From NCBI GenBank assembly GCA_028583605.1, contig CM053334.1, positions 22,371,726-22,435,725 on the forward strand: a stretch of 64,000 nt of DNA, in the 5' to 3' direction. Below are positions 45,741-58,861 of this stretch, piece after piece. The stretch is from Dastarcus helophoroides (lineage: Eukaryota > Arthropoda > Insecta > Coleoptera > Bothrideridae). The stretch's first letter is position 1. Each line of letters opens with the position of its first letter. A program made the position numbers and the translations under genes. Below the pieces are notes generated by a model that did not search any database, was not told the origin of the DNA, and saw only the letters and a program-made list of their open reading frames with translations.

Positions 45741-46272
45741 AAATTCTAAATTTCGTCTTTTCTTATTCTTTGACTCTTTCATTTTTTAAAGATTCTTATT
45801 ATAAAAATTTCAAGGATTTTCTAAATTTCGTCCTAATTTACATTCCGATTTTTTTAAAAAATATAATTGTTTTAGAATTCGGCTGCTTTACAAAACTTTA
45901 TTTTCCAATAATTTAAAATTTATTATTTAAAATTTTCCTTTTTTCATTTTCCATATTTTTTCGAAAATTTTTATTTTAAAAGTTTGATTTTTTTTAAATA
46001 TTTTAATATTTGAACTTTTCTATAATTGGTGAATTTTTTCAGAATTTCCAATTTCTAAAAATATTTTGTTGATAATTTTTCAAGAATTTTCTAAACTTCC
46101 CCTCTTTTTCTTTACCTACTCTTTTTAAAAATGTCGACCTTTTTTAAATATTTGTCTATTTTTAAAAAATTTGGCTTGTTAAAATTTCAGAATTTTTAAA
46201 AAATTCAATTTCTTAAAAAATTGGATTTTTTAAAAAAATTTCGTTCGTTTTAATTCTCAAACTTGTTTTTTT
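45741..46272 (+). repeat. Pyrimidine-rich degenerate repeat
   Basis: Continuation of the T-rich family seen at 44,120-45,475. Confidence 0.6.
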
Positions 46273-46438
46273 ATGGAACGGACTGATCCGTGGTTTTCTT
46301 CAAAAATTGAAATACGAAAATTATTCCCTGAAAGATTAAAAAACACAACAAATGTTGCTCTAACGCGTTTCGACAGCCCAGCTATCATCTTCAGAGAAAT
46401 ACAAACTAGTTAGAGGACAATTTTTATATTTCAATTTA
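46273..46438. mobile_element. Foldback element, copy 10 (right arm mostly lost)
   Basis: Left arm 'atggaacggactgatccg' to 'agctatcatcttcagagaa', followed only by a remnant of the outer right arm ('agaggacaatttttatattt'). Confidence 0.75.
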
Positions 46439-47120
46439 TCAAATTTGTGTTTGAGAATTTTGACTTCGATTTCTCTTTAGAATTCTCAATATTTCTACTT
46501 TTTTAACAATAACAAAATTTTTCAGATTTTCCAATATTTTTGAAAACTATTGATTATTTTTCAAAAATTTTCTAAATTTCTTTTTATTTTTATTCTTCGA
46601 CTCTAACAATTTTAGGAAGGTTTCAAAATTCGTCTATTTTACAAGATTTGACTTTTTTGAGAATTAAAATTTTTTCCAAAATTCGTTTTTTTTGTGAAAA
46701 GTTTCTTTTTTCTAAAAATTTCATTGTTTATAATGTTCTCTATTTTATAATTTTTTACTATTTTTCAAAAGTTCAATTTTTTGTTGAAAATCTCGATTAT
46801 TAGAAAAAAAGACCAAATATAAAAAATTCTAAAAATGATCAACAGGATTTTTAAAAACATTGGACATTCTGTTAAGTGTAAAAAGGTCGAAATATTGAAT
46901 AATATTCAAATTTTCAGCAAATACATCAACATTTTGAAGTAAAAATTGATTAATGTTCAAATTTTTTGAAAATTTTAACGTTAAAATGTGGATGATTTTG
47001 TTGAAAATTTGCAGATTTTTTTAAAATAAAAATATAATTATAAAAGCATCGACATTTTGAGGTTAAAATTTTCAAAAAAATTTTAAAATTTTCAAAAAAT
47101 TTTTAAGTTTATTTTTCAAC
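46439..47120. repeat. Degenerate AT-rich repeat, mixed strand
   Basis: T-rich to about 46,800, then A-rich. No gene. Confidence 0.55.
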
Positions 47121-49030
47121 CGTTAACCGGAGAACGGCTCCAATGTCGGAGTGATGTAAGAAATCAAGAATGAATAGATTAATTTAGGAAATAAATCGTA
47201 AAATCGTAAATTGCTATACTTGTGCGATAGCTGATTGCCATTATAGAACTCCTATCAGAATATCCCTATAAATAATACGAGCAATCTGAGAGTCAAAGGG
47301 CCGCCTTTTAATCTTATAATTTCCTAGCTTCCCGGGGATTATCTGTAATCAACCGTTCTATAGATTCCATCAAAGATATATTCACTTTGTGACATCGCCA
47401 GCGTTTATTTAATTAAGTTTTCGCCATTTAAATTTATTTACCTTCAAGAAAGTCAAACAAAAATTTTTAAAACTTGAAAAGGGCAACAATATCGGTGTTT
47501 ATTACCCGAGAAAAATCTAAAACATTAAGTACTTTTTTTACTTGCCGTTCATATATTAGTTTAAAAAACATTCTCCTACAAACATAATTTTTGTTTTTAA
47601 TTCTGAGATGCTAATACGAAACTTAAAAAGATTTTTGAAAAGACACTTTACTGGCCTGACAGAGAAATAGGGAAGAATTTAGGTAAACAAAAAATTTAAA
47701 AAAATGTTGGAAACCTAAATAAAAAAAAACATAAATAAACTAAAAAATATTATAGTGTTATCATGAGAGCATGACGGTAACGAGACTTAGCGTGATGGTC
47801 ACGGGAAACATAATTTTTCTCCTATCAAAAATTGCACAACGAACCTAAATATATTTTCACTTCAGAAATATAATTAGGCAAAGAAAATATAAGAAAAGAG
47901 GGTATTTCCTTTTCGAATGTAAAAAACAATCGAGTTTTTATAGCAACTTTAACTGCCTACTAAAAATTCTACTAATAAAAATTTTGATCTTTAAAATTTA
48001 GACTTTTTTTAAAAGATTTGGGTTTTCTCAAATTTTTGAAGTAAACATATCTTTATTGAGCGATTTTTGTAGGGGAAAAAATTATAGTTTCCGTGACCAT
48101 TCTGCTAATTTTCGTTACTCACATGCTCTAATATTAACAGTATTATATATCTACGAGTAAGACGAATTAATTGCCTGATCAGCAGCAAGGTTTGAACGAG
48201 AGATTGCCTAATTTTTTTTATATAAATTTCGAAACTTCAACTTTTTTTTCGACATTTTTACTTGCTACTAGGTACATACTATATTTAATGTTGTGGATAA
48301 ATTGCACACTTGAAAATTTGTCTCAAGATCTCTATCAGCTCTTAATAGTTCTTATCAACCGACGCATCTACTATTTTATTAAGAGAACCCGAATTATCTA
48401 CTTCGTCAAATATAACAAAAGCCGGTAAAATATTCCAAAAGCATTAAATATATCACAACTTTTATCTGAGAAATGAATAATATGTGTATACCTACGTACA
48501 CACAGCGATACGCCGGAAAACGTGACGGGAAAGAAAATGTTTCAATTATAAGTCTCGAATCATTTCAGAGAATTTTTACCATTATTTCGTTTTGTTCGTT
48601 CGGATATCAAACGTTCGCTTTGTTTATTTATTTTTTTACCTATGTATTATTACCTGACTTCCAGAAAAGGACCACTGCACTTATAATTTCGGCATATAGA
48701 TCACATTTAGATTACGTTTTATGGCTTTCTACGGCTTGGGCCTTTTTGATGCGGTTGTAAATAAATTCGAAATATTCTTTTGGTTTGTAAATGGGCATAA
48801 TAACATTGGGTTGTTTTTGTAAACGAAGCATCGACTACCAGGAAATATACATAAGTGTAATACATAACATACGTAAGTGTAATACAATATGTAATTATTG
48901 CAAACTAACAAGAGATGTTAGTTTGCAGTCGAAAAATCGACCAATTGTATTTTTAAAGATTTTTCACATAATTCATATTTATTTATATGCAGATTGTTAA
49001 TTCTTACCTTGACTATCTGAGAAAATGCAT
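47121..49030. other. Low-repeat AT-rich region, no recognised gene
   Basis: Mostly unique. Open frames at 48,171-48,428 and 48,473-48,760 (+) are 85-95 codons. The second has a hydrophobic stretch but no family resemblance and no splice or start support. A short direct repeat 'ataagtgtaatac'/'gtaagtgtaatac' lies near 48,855-48,890. Confidence 0.35.
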
Positions 49031-50776
49031 TGAGATATGAAAAATTTCAATTCTTTTTGGCATTTTTCATTTTTTTGCAATTTTACCTATTTTCCAAGAT
49101 TTCGATATTTTTTCTAAATCTGAATTTTATTTTCATAACTTTGTCATTTTCTCGAAACTTTGTTTTTAAAAATATGACTCTTTGAAAATTTTAACTCAAA
49201 AACAACCTATTTTTTGATATTTTTCGTTTTTTTCAATATCAAAATATTTTAAAAGTGCTGAACTTTTTTGACTTTAAAATTTAAACTTTTATTTTAGAAA
49301 GTGAGGTTTTCAAAATTTCGAGTTTTTCTCCAGTTGTTAATCTATTTCTAAACATTTCGACAACTTACTAAATACTTCGACGTTTCTTGAGAATTTCGAC
49401 TTTTCTTGAGAATTTCGACTTTTTCTGAGAATTTCGACTTCTTGATACTTTCGACTCTTTCTCAAAATTTCTACCTTTTTTGTTGTTGTTGTTTCGATTT
49501 TTTGTTGAAAATTTCGATATTTTTAATTTTGACGTGGATATTTTAAAATTTCCACTTAATTCAAAATCTCAATTTTTTGAAATTTCGACTTCTTGCTGAC
49601 TTTTTGGCAAAATCTGAAAATTTTAACTATTTCGAAATTCCCACCTTTTCAACATTTTGCCATTTTTGAAATCTTCTTGTTTTGAAATAGCAATTTGAAA
49701 TTGGAATTTAAATACTTTCTAAGAAATTGTATTTGGTTTTAAAGTTTGATCTTTTGAAAAAGTAGACTTTTTGGAAATCTGGACCTTTCTTCAAATTTTT
49801 GAATTTTTTTAATAATTCTATATTTTTGAAAAGTTTATTTCTTTCGAACGTTTCAACTTTTTAAAGATTTGTACATTTCGAAGATTTTAACTTTTTTTTT
49901 TAAATTTTTAAAAATTTGAACTTTTGTTTTAATTTTTTGTTTGAAAGTTTTGAATTCTTTCGTAAGTTTAATTTTTTCTTTAAACTTTGATATTTTTGGA
50001 AATATTGTTTATCAAAATATTTAATTTTTTTAAAAAATGCGACTTTTTGAAGATTTCAAAATTTTTAAGACTCTTTTACTTTTGTCGAAAATTTTCAGTT
50101 TCAAATTTTAAAATTTTTCAAAATATCAGCTTTTTTCAAAACTTCAACATTTATTTAAAATTTTTACTGTTTTAAATTGGACGGTTTTCTAACATTTCAT
50201 TTTTATTAAATTTTGAACATTTTTAAATTTTGAACATTTTTAAGTTTCTAGGTTTTTAAAATTTTAATTTTTTAAAAATTTCGTCTTTTTCCTAAAATTT
50301 TAACTCAAAAAAAAAGTTTTTTTTTATTTTGACTTTTTACAAATTTTTGATCTAATTTTTTTCTTCAAAATTCTTTATACCTTTTAGCGGAATTTTTTTG
50401 GATATTTCAATTCCTGATAAATATTTCTTTTCATTCTTCGACTTTACATTTTCATTTATATACCTTTGTTGTTTAATTTTTTAAAAATTTTAAGCCAAAA
50501 TTTCTTTTTACTTATTTCAGATTCTTAAGTTTTTAAAAAAATATCATCAACTTTGTCTTTTTTTCGAAATTTTGGGTTTCTTTTGTGAATTTTAAATATT
50601 CTGAGAACTTTAATTTACATTTCAAAATATCAACCTAATTATTTCGACTATGTATCAAAGTTTTAACACAAAAAAAAATGTTTTTTAATCTTTCTTTTGA
50701 CAATTTTGTCTTTATTAAAGATGTTTTCTTTTTATAAAAACTGCGACTTTTTTAAAAGTTCGAATCTTTTTTTTCT
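49031..50776 (+). repeat. Pyrimidine-rich degenerate repeat
   Basis: T-rich sequence. A cleaner short tandem (about 20-22 bp, 'tgagaatttcgacttttct') occurs at 49,385-49,450. No coding sequence. Confidence 0.65.
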
Positions 50777-50975
<199 letters not shown>

Positions 50976-51640
50976 GAGAAGTAGACATTTCGAGAAAAAG
51001 TCAAAATTTCGAGAAAAAATCCTTGACAAAAATTCGACATTTATTTTAAAGTTACATTTTGAAAAAAATTGAAATTTCAAAAGAGTGGAAACATAAAAAA
51101 CTGTCAAATATCTAAAAAAAGCAAAATTTTTAAAAAGGACTAAATTTCGAGAAAAAGAAATAAATAATGAAAATTTCAAAAAAAAATTGTATTAAAATGG
51201 GTGAAATTTCTAAACTGATCCAAATTTTGAAATAGTTTCGAATTTTAAACGACATTTTCAAGAGAGTCGAATTTTTGAAAATAAGTCAAATTTACAAAAC
51301 AGTCGAAATTTTAGACATTTTGAAAAAAGTCGAAATTTTCAAAAAAACAAAACTAACAGAAAAACAAGTCGAGATATTTTAACAAAAGTCAAAGATTTCA
51401 AAAAATGAAAACTTCGAGAAAAGCAAAATTTCGAAAAAATGTCCAAATTGTTAAAAATTTGACATTTTAAAAAGTTAAAATTTTGGAAAAGTCTAGATTT
51501 TGAGAAAGTTTAAATTTTGTCGAAATTTTCAAAATAATACTTTTATAAAAAGAATTAAAAAAATATAGATAAATTTGAAGAGCTGATCGAATTTTGAAGA
51601 AAACCAAAACAATAAATATTCTAAAAAAGGCGAAACAAAA
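50976..51640 (+). repeat. GA-associated dispersed repeat, copy A
   Basis: Purine-rich unit containing 'gacatttcgagaaaaagtc', 'tccttgacaaaaa', 'agagtggaaacat', 'taaactgatccaaattttg', 'agctgatcgaattttgaag' and 'aaaaccaaaacaataaatat'. It recurs at 51,641, 52,880 and 58,862. Confidence 0.75.
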
Positions 51641-52340
51641 AAATGTCCAGTAAAGAAGTGGACATTTCGAGAAAAAGTCCTTGACAAAAAGTAGACATTT
51701 TTTTTAAAGTTACATTTAAAAAAAATTGACATTTCAAAAGAGTGGAAACATGAAAATATGTTAAATGTCTAGAAAAAAGTAAAATTTTTAAAAAAGACTA
51801 AATTTCAAGAAAAAAAAAAAATAAATGAAATTTTCAAAAAAGATTATATCAAAAGGGGTGAGTGAACCAAATTTTGAAATAGTTTTGAACTTTAAACGAC
51901 ATTGTCAAGAGAGTCGTATTTTTGAAAATAAGCCAAATTTACAAAACAGTTGAAATTTTAGACATTTTGAAAAAAGTCGAAATTTTCAAAAAACAAAACT
52001 AAGAAAAAAGCAAAAAAAAAAGCAAGTTGCAACTTGAGACATTTTGAAAAAAGTCGAAAATTTCAAAAAATCAAAACTTTAAGAAAAGCAAATGTCTGAA
52101 AAATGTCCAAATTCTTAAAAGTTTGACAATTTAAAAAGTTAAAATTTTGGAAAAGTCTAAATTTGGAAAAAGTTTAAATATTGTCGAAATTTTCAAAATA
52201 ATACTTTTAAAAAAAGAATTAAAAAAGTATAGATAAATTTGAAGAGCTGGCCAAATTCCGAAGAAAACCAAAACTATAAATATTCTAAAAAAGGCGAACA
52301 AATAAGTTTTCAGTAAAGAAAAAATATTCAAATTAAGAAG
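51641..52340 (+). repeat. GA-associated dispersed repeat, copy B
   Basis: Same order of words as copy A; the 'agagtggaaacatga' anchor lies 663 bp after that of copy A. Confidence 0.75.
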
Positions 52341-52365
52341 CAATTTAAAAATTTACAATAAATAC

Positions 52366-52822
<457 letters not shown>

Positions 52823-53286
52823 TAGCAAATTTAGAAATTTACAATAAAATTCGCGAGAGGAAGAGAGAGAGAGAAAAAGAGCGGAAGTGGACATTTTGAA
52901 AAAAGTCAACATTTCGAGAAAAATCCTTGACAAAAATTCGAAATTTTTTTTAAAGTTACATTTTGAAAAAAAATTGACATTTCAAGAGAGTGGAAACATG
53001 GAAAAAAGTCAAAGACTAAAAAAAAGCAAAATTTTTAAAAAGGTCCAACTTTCGAGAAAAAGAAATAATAATAAATAAAATTTCAAAAATAATTGTATCA
53101 AAAAGGGTGAAGTTTCTAAACTGATCCAAATTTTGAAATATTTAATTTGGAAAAGGAACTGTATTTTCGACAAAAAGTAATAGGTTGAATTAAAAAAGAA
53201 AAAAAAAGTTATTCTCAAAAATGAAAATTTGGATTTTGTAAAAAAAAAAGTTGACATTTCCTGAAAGTCTAATCTAACGTATTACT
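52823..53286 (+). repeat. GA-associated dispersed repeat, copy C
   Basis: 'gtccttgac'-like, 'gagagtggaaacatgg' and 'ctaaactgatccaaatttt' occur in the order seen in copies A and B; the right half is truncated. Confidence 0.7.
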
Positions 53287-53419
53287 CTGAAAATCATAGC
53301 TTGGCTATCGAAACGCGTTAAAGCAACCTTTGTTGTGTTTTTTAATCTTTCTTGGTTTCAGGGGACAAGATTTGTATTTCAATTCTTGAAAATAACCAAG
53401 GGTCAGTCCGTTCCACCAA
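53287..53419 (+). mobile_element. Foldback element, copy 12 (right arm only)
   Basis: 'atagcttggctatcgaaacg' to 'gtcagtccgttccaccaa' with no left arm nearby. Its missing partner could be the isolated left arm at 50,777. Confidence 0.8.
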
Positions 53420-54015
53420 TATTCAAAGCTATTAGCTTATAGCCTAGATTTTAAAATTTTGACTGTTTCAGGATTTTCGCTTTTTTTAAATTTAACTTTT
53501 GTTCAGAAATTTATCATTTTCTTTACTTGTTTGGGTGGAGTTTCTGAATTTTTTTGTTGTTGCACAATCTCATCTTTGAACATGTCAACCTTTTTCATAA
53601 TTTTTATTTTTTTGAGAATATCGACCATTTTTGAAAAATTGTTCTTCTCTGTCTACTTTTTTGGAAATTTTAACTGTTTTAAAAAATGATATTTTTAACT
53701 TCTAACATTATTAAAAATATTAATTTTTTTTTAAGTTTTAATTTTTTTAAAATGTTGAAACTGTCAAAAAATCTGTTGTGTCCTTTATTTAAAAATTTCG
53801 ATTTAAAAAAAAATATGTTTCTTTCTAAATTTTAATTATTTTCGTTGTAAATTTCCTTTTCTGAAATGTTTGATATTTTTCTCAAACATATTTACTTTGT
53901 AATTTAAAAAAATATATTTTAAAGTCCAACCTATTTTCAAAATTTTGACTTTTACTCGAGGCTTTAACTATTTTCAAAATTTTGACTTTTTCTCGAGGCT
54001 TTAACTATTTTGGTT
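53420..54015 (+). repeat. Pyrimidine-rich degenerate repeat
   Basis: T-rich sequence; 'tttgactt(t/t)tactcgaggctttaa'-like words repeat in tandem at about 53,945-54,005. No gene. Confidence 0.55.
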
Positions 54016-54123
54016 CAAAAATTGAAATACAAATCGTGTTCCCTCAAACCAAGAAAGATTAAAAAACACAACAAAGGTTGCTCTAACGCGTTTCGACAGC
54101 CAAGCTATCATCTTCATAGAGAT
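54016..54123 (+). mobile_element. Foldback element, copy 13 (left arm)
   Basis: 'aaattgaaatacaaatcgtg' to 'agctatcatcttcatagag'; the right arm and outer left end are absent. Confidence 0.8.
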
Positions 54124-54630
54124 TCTTATTTTATTATAACTTTTATTACAACTTCGAAATTTCGACTCTTTTCCAAATTTTGTCTTCTTTCGGCTTTTTT
54201 GAAAATTCGTTTCTTTTTTAGTATTTTCTTTCGTTCTGAAAATTCTTTATTGAAAATTTCTAGATTTTAAAATTTCTTCAAGATTTAAACTTTCCTAAAA
54301 TATTTTTGACACTTTTTGACTTTTTAAAATTTTGTCTTGTTAGGACAAAATCATTATTAAAAAATAATTTTTGATTCATAAAATAAACTGTTAAATCTTT
54401 TCAGCATTCAATTTAATTTCCATTTTTACCCTGCTTGGGGCGACCAAGTAATTTCTTTCATATATTCTTTGTACAGAGTTGTGGTTATGAAAAAATGTTT
54501 AAATTTTTTGCATCCAATTTTTATACTCCTTTCTTCCTTAGAGATAAAAATATTAAAATATCCAAGCATATGCTCTATTATTTAATTTATATAATATTTA
54601 TATTTATATTTATGCACAGAAATTATAAGT
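54124..54630. other. AT-rich spacer, no gene seen
   Basis: T-rich degenerate sequence, then mostly unique sequence from 54,400. Confidence 0.5.
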
Positions 54631-54764
54631 TTGGTGGAACAGACTGATCCTTGGTTATCTTCAAAAATTGAAATAGAGAACTTGTCTCCTGAAACCAAGA
54701 AAGATTAAAAAACACAACAAACGTTGCTATAACGTATTTCGACAGCCAAGCTGTCATCTTTAGT
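54631..54764 (+). mobile_element. Foldback element, copy 14 (left arm)
   Basis: 'ttggtggaacagactgatcc' to 'agccaagctgtcatcttta', with no right arm. Confidence 0.8.
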
Positions 54765-54916
54765 TTGGTCACATATAAAAAGAATCCAAAATTTTTAGGT
54801 GCTCTATAAAAGCCTGTAGCTCAAAGAAAATGGGTTAAAAGAAAAAATGGTGATTAACGAATTAAAACTCCAGGTAATTATCAATAATCATAAGAAAACC
54901 ATTAGCCAAAATTTTC

Positions 54917-55264
54917 TCAAGTTTTTTGCTTATGTTTAGGAAGGTCCTGGAATTTGAATAGTTTTTTTTTCCGGTGATTCCACCATAAAAATTTTCTAGG
55001 CAATTTAATCAGCTTTAATTTGACCGGTTTGGCACAATGATTTTTCGCTGATATATCTTTGTTCAAATCGAATAATTTATTTTTGAGTTTGATTGCCAAT
55101 AACTCTAGAAATAAGGATGGTCGTGTTTTGAAAACTGCAAAGTATTCTGTACAACCTCCAGTTATTAGTATTTGATGAAAAATTTTCAGGACGAAAAATA
55201 AACAATTTGATAATTCCCTTTTTTGCAAAGTTTGCCAAGCTAAGCTAATATTCCTATTAGGCAA
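54917..55264 (-). CDS. Hypothetical coding-like segment, one arm of an inverted pair
   Basis: 115 codons on the minus strand, basic (many K/R) with a mixed composition unlike the satellite translations. I do not recognise a family. Its 3' two thirds is matched in inverse orientation by 55,300-55,580, where a diverged version of the same peptide (L-x-x-K-I/L-K-N-x and K-L-K-R-I-K-L-like blocks) can be followed on the + strand with stops. It may be a transposon-encoded or multicopy gene remnant. The start is uncertain. Confidence 0.3.
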   Translation of the reverse strand: MPNRNISLAWQTLQKRELSNCLFFVLKIFHQILITGGCTEYFAVFKTRPSLFLELLAIKLKNKLFDLNKDISAKNHCAKPVKLKLIKLPRKFLWWNHRKKKLFKFQDLPKHKQKT

Positions 55265-55299
55265 TTATTTACCTCCTTTTTTGATCAATTTTTTTTTAC

Positions 55300-55580
55300 T
55301 AATTTTTTTATCAAAAACCAATAATTTGAACTCCTAGAGAATGATTTTACGATGATTTCAAAACCATGCTTGCATAGTCTGTATGATCAGAGCGATCATT
55401 AATTACCAAGTTCTTGATTACCAAAATCAAAAATAACTCCTTTCTTCTGAATGACAATACCTCAATAAAACTGGTCCTACAAATCTTGGAACCTAAACAA
55501 ATTAAAGCGTATTAAATTATCTAGAAGAGGTTTATGATGAAATCACTGGAAACAAAAAATTTAAATTCGTGGATCTTTTT
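55300..55580 (+). pseudogene. Decayed inverted copy of the 54,917-55,264 segment
   Basis: 'aaattaaagcgtattaaatt', 'tctagaagaggtttatgatg' and 'aatcactggaaac' are the complement of 54,935-55,010 with substitutions. Frame-shifted and stop-containing. Confidence 0.45.
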
Positions 55581-56318
55581 AAATGTAAGCAATAATTTGG
55601 AAAAATTTTTGGACGAGTACTTTCTTGTAATTATTTAAATGTTAAAATATTTCAAACTTAAGATCTAAAAATTAGAGTCTTGGGGCTTAAGTTTGCTTTC
55701 CCTATTTCTCTCTGTCACTATTTTCTCTTGAGTTGTGGCCTTTTGAAAATCACCCAAAATTTTGAGATTTTCTTTTTTGAATTCTTCATTTCTGCTTAGT
55801 TCATGTTACTATAATGAGTTGCGTTATTATTGGTATTTTTATTTTTCATTACTTGACAAAATAGGGGTTCAAAACGAAATTTCTCCCATTAGGCTGGCCT
55901 AAGTGACGTACAAGCCCGCCAACCTACATATGCGGAATATGTTAATGATTTGGCTAATTGCGGACACTAGGTAGTTGTGCTGTGAAGGGACCATATCGCA
56001 TGTCACCCCATCTATTGACATGTATATTAGCAGTTTGATACAGATGTATAGAAGCGATTTCCTAGGCAGGACAAACTACAAATCACTCGCCGATTATGCA
56101 CTACGGCTCTCAGGATATAGCCCCACATTGTAAGATTCTGATTAACTATCTTGTCGAGGAAATTGGGCTAATTGTAAATTAATATTTATTACTGATTAAA
56201 TTCCAACGTGTGTTCATACAATAGCTTGATAATATTACCAGACAGGTTATAGTAAACGTTAGATTGGGTATTTTTCCCACTGTGTAAGATAGATGTTTTC
56301 GATATCGAAGCAACAATT
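55581..56318. other. Low-repeat region, no recognised gene
   Basis: Mostly unique. A slightly GC-richer part at 55,890-56,130 has no recognised product. Confidence 0.4.
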
Positions 56319-56410
56319 TTGGTGAAACGGACTGGTCCTTGGTTATCTTCAAAAATTGAAATACAAATCTTGTTAGGAGACAAGATTTGTATTTCAATTT
56401 TTGAAGATAT
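56319..56410. mobile_element. Foldback element, copy 15 (short palindrome)
   Basis: The outer left arm ('ggtgaaacggactggtcctt' to 'tacaaatcttgtt') meets its own inverse complement ('aggagacaagatttgta') at once, with all inner arms deleted. Confidence 0.8.
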
Positions 56411-56653
56411 CAAAGCAAGATTAACATTTCTTAACGTTTTAGTCTTCATAAAAATAAAAACGCAAAAGTATCGGGCTTGCACGATTCGAGTTTCGTACCA
56501 ATCCTAAGTACAATGAGCCAGTCAATAGGTCAATCTAGGCTACTACCTATGGGCCCAACGTCGCTACGGGCCCCATTAATTTGTGATAAAAATAAGTCGT
56601 CGCTTAGGTTTTAGGTTTATTTTTTGAGGGGCAAACAATTTCACATATCTAAG
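56411..56653. other. Spacer, no gene seen
   Basis: Unique sequence with no recognised gene. Confidence 0.4.
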
Positions 56654-57126
56654 TTCTCCATGGAAGCTGAGTTTCGCTTGGAAAATACTTTCCTTTGCAA
56701 AGTTAAGAGTTCTTTAAAAATATCGTCCTTTATTAAACTTCCTAGTTTAAATACTGCTTTTATAAAACTTCGATTGTTACCCCAAAATTTCTGTCATAGT
56801 CTAGAAAATACAATTTTTCTAGAAATTTAAAATTTTTTTTACAAAATTTAAACTTAAGTCGTAAATGTAACTTTGCATTAATTCTCCAAGGAAGCTGAGT
56901 TTCGCTTGCCAAATATTTTCCTTTGTAAAGTCAAGAATTCTTTAAAAATAGCGATTTTATTAAACTTCCTAGTTTAAATACCGTTTTTATAAAAGTTCGA
57001 TTGTTACCCCAAAATTTTTGCCACAGCCTAGAGAATTTCATTTTTCTAGAAAATTTTGAGTTTGGAATTCTAAAATTTCAGAAATTTTAAAATTTTATTT
57101 ACTAAATTTAAACTTAAGTCCTAAAT
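56654..57126 (+). repeat. ~228-bp direct tandem duplication
   Basis: 'gaagctgagtttcgcttg', 'cttcctagtttaaata', 'cgattgttaccccaaaat' and 'aaatttaaacttaagtc' occur in both halves, with the left-end offset being 228 bp (56,654 vs 56,882). Confidence 0.85.
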
Positions 57127-57405
57127 AATCGTTTTTTTCAGAATTTCTAGTTTGAATCCAATCTCTCGCGATATGTTATAAAATTTGATTTTTCGCCATG
57201 TTTTGAGTTCCTCTATTAATTTGGACTCTTTTTTGAGGTGTTTTCTAAAATTTTGAACTTAAAATTCTCTAGACTCTTATTTGAAAATTTGCTCTGAAAT
57301 TTCGATTAACTTGTTTTTGAAATTTGGATTTTGAAAAGTGAAATTAAGTTTACAAGCTCAAAATTAAACTTGAAATGGTATGTCCCAGAAATCCTAATTT
57401 TACTC

Positions 57406-57453
57406 GGACGTGGCCAGACGACTCGGCTAAAGCCACGTCGCCTGGCAACGTCC
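57406..57453. other. GC-rich 48-nt near-perfect hairpin
   Basis: The 5' arm (57,406-57,422) and 3' arm (57,437-57,453) pair over 17 positions with one mismatch and one G-U wobble. The 14-nt middle can add a GGC/GCC stem around a small loop. It is an island of high GC in AT-rich DNA. It could form in RNA from either strand or as a DNA cruciform. The function is unknown. Confidence 0.7.
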
Positions 57454-58164
57454 TCGAATATTATAAATTGAAAAATAATTACATTAAGATCCATTATTAA
57501 TGAAAGTTGACAATATTCTGAAACATTTTTTGAAATATACGTGAAATTTACTTAACGTTACCTCATGACAGTTGACAAAAAATAGATTAGTTTATTTTAC
57601 AAACAATAAGAAACAAAAATGAAATATAGAAGAATTAAATTAGAGAAGAACAATTTTTAACTAAATTAAGAAAATATAAAAAATATAAAAAAGTTTGTAA
57701 CACTGGACATCGACTTTTAGCTCAAGATTTCGTCTTTCGTCTTGAACACGAATTTGATTTTTTTCATTCCTCGGATTTTTATGTTTAATTTCGATTTTTG
57801 TATAAAGTTCCGGTTTCCAAAAGTTTAGATTTTTGCAACAAACATTTTAGCTGAAAATGGAAAGATTTATTTTTTTCTTTTCAAGTTTCGTGTCAAATTC
57901 GAAATTCGAAACTTTATCTCGAAATGTTATTAATTCTGAAATATCAATTTTGTCGTAGAAAATTTGAGTTTAGGGGTGAGAATTATATTTTTTAAAATTT
58001 TATAGTTTTTCCCTCAAAAGTTACGTTTTGGTAATTGAAAGTTTCGAATTTTTGCTCAGAAACTTTATAACATTTTAAGTCGAGAGTTGAGAAAAAGTCA
58101 GCATTTTAATTTGGAAGTCAAATTCATTCTCTTGAAAGAAAAAATTTCAAAATTTTAAAAGCGT
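57454..58164. other. AT-rich spacer, no gene seen
   Basis: Unique AT-rich sequence, then T-rich degenerate words ('tttcgattttt', 'aaattcgaaa'). Confidence 0.45.
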
Positions 58165-58280
<116 letters not shown>

Positions 58281-58861
58281 AGTGGACATTTGGAGAAGAA
58301 GTCAACTTTTAGAGAAAAGGAGAAGGAAGAAGGGGGGGAGGGAGAAGGTAGGAAATAGCAGGGAGGAGAGAGAGAGAGAAATCAGAGGAGAGAAAAGAAA
58401 TAAGGGAGGAGAGAACAGGGAGGAAAGAGCAGGGGGAAAGAAAAAGGAGAGGAGAGCAGGGAGAAGAGAGATGAGAGGGAGGAAAGAAGAGAGCAAAGGG
58501 AAGGGAGAAGGAAAAAGGAAGGAGACAGAAGGGAGGAGAGAGCAGGGAGGAAAGAGCAGGGAGGAGAGAAAAGGAAGGAGAAAGGAGGGTGAGAGAGAGA
58601 GAGAGAGAGGGAGAGGAAGTTAACTTAAAAAAACTGTCCAAAACTCCAAAACTCGAAAAAAATGGAAATTTTGAACCAAGAGAAGCAAGAGGTAAGAGAG
58701 AGAAGAGAGAGGAGAGCGGAGTGAAGAGGGAAAGGAAAAGTAAGAAGGAAGAAGGGAGGAGAGAGAAGGGACAGGGGAACAGGATAGAGAAGAAAGAAGG
58801 GAGGAGGAGAGAGAGAGAAAAGAGAGAGAGAGAGAGAGGGGGGGGGGGAGAGAGAGAGAAA
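58281..58861. repeat. Imperfect purine-rich (GGA/GAA/GA) tract
   Basis: Almost pure purine sequence on the + strand ('gggaggaaagagcaggg' types), interrupted at 58,620-58,680 by 'gttaacttaaaaaaactgtcc'. K/E/R-rich open frames on + and S/L-rich frames on - are compositional. Confidence 0.9.

Noticed and set aside
48473..48760. 95-codon hydrophobic frame
   Set aside because: No family resemblance, AT-biased composition and no splice or poly(A) support; left as part of a low-repeat region.
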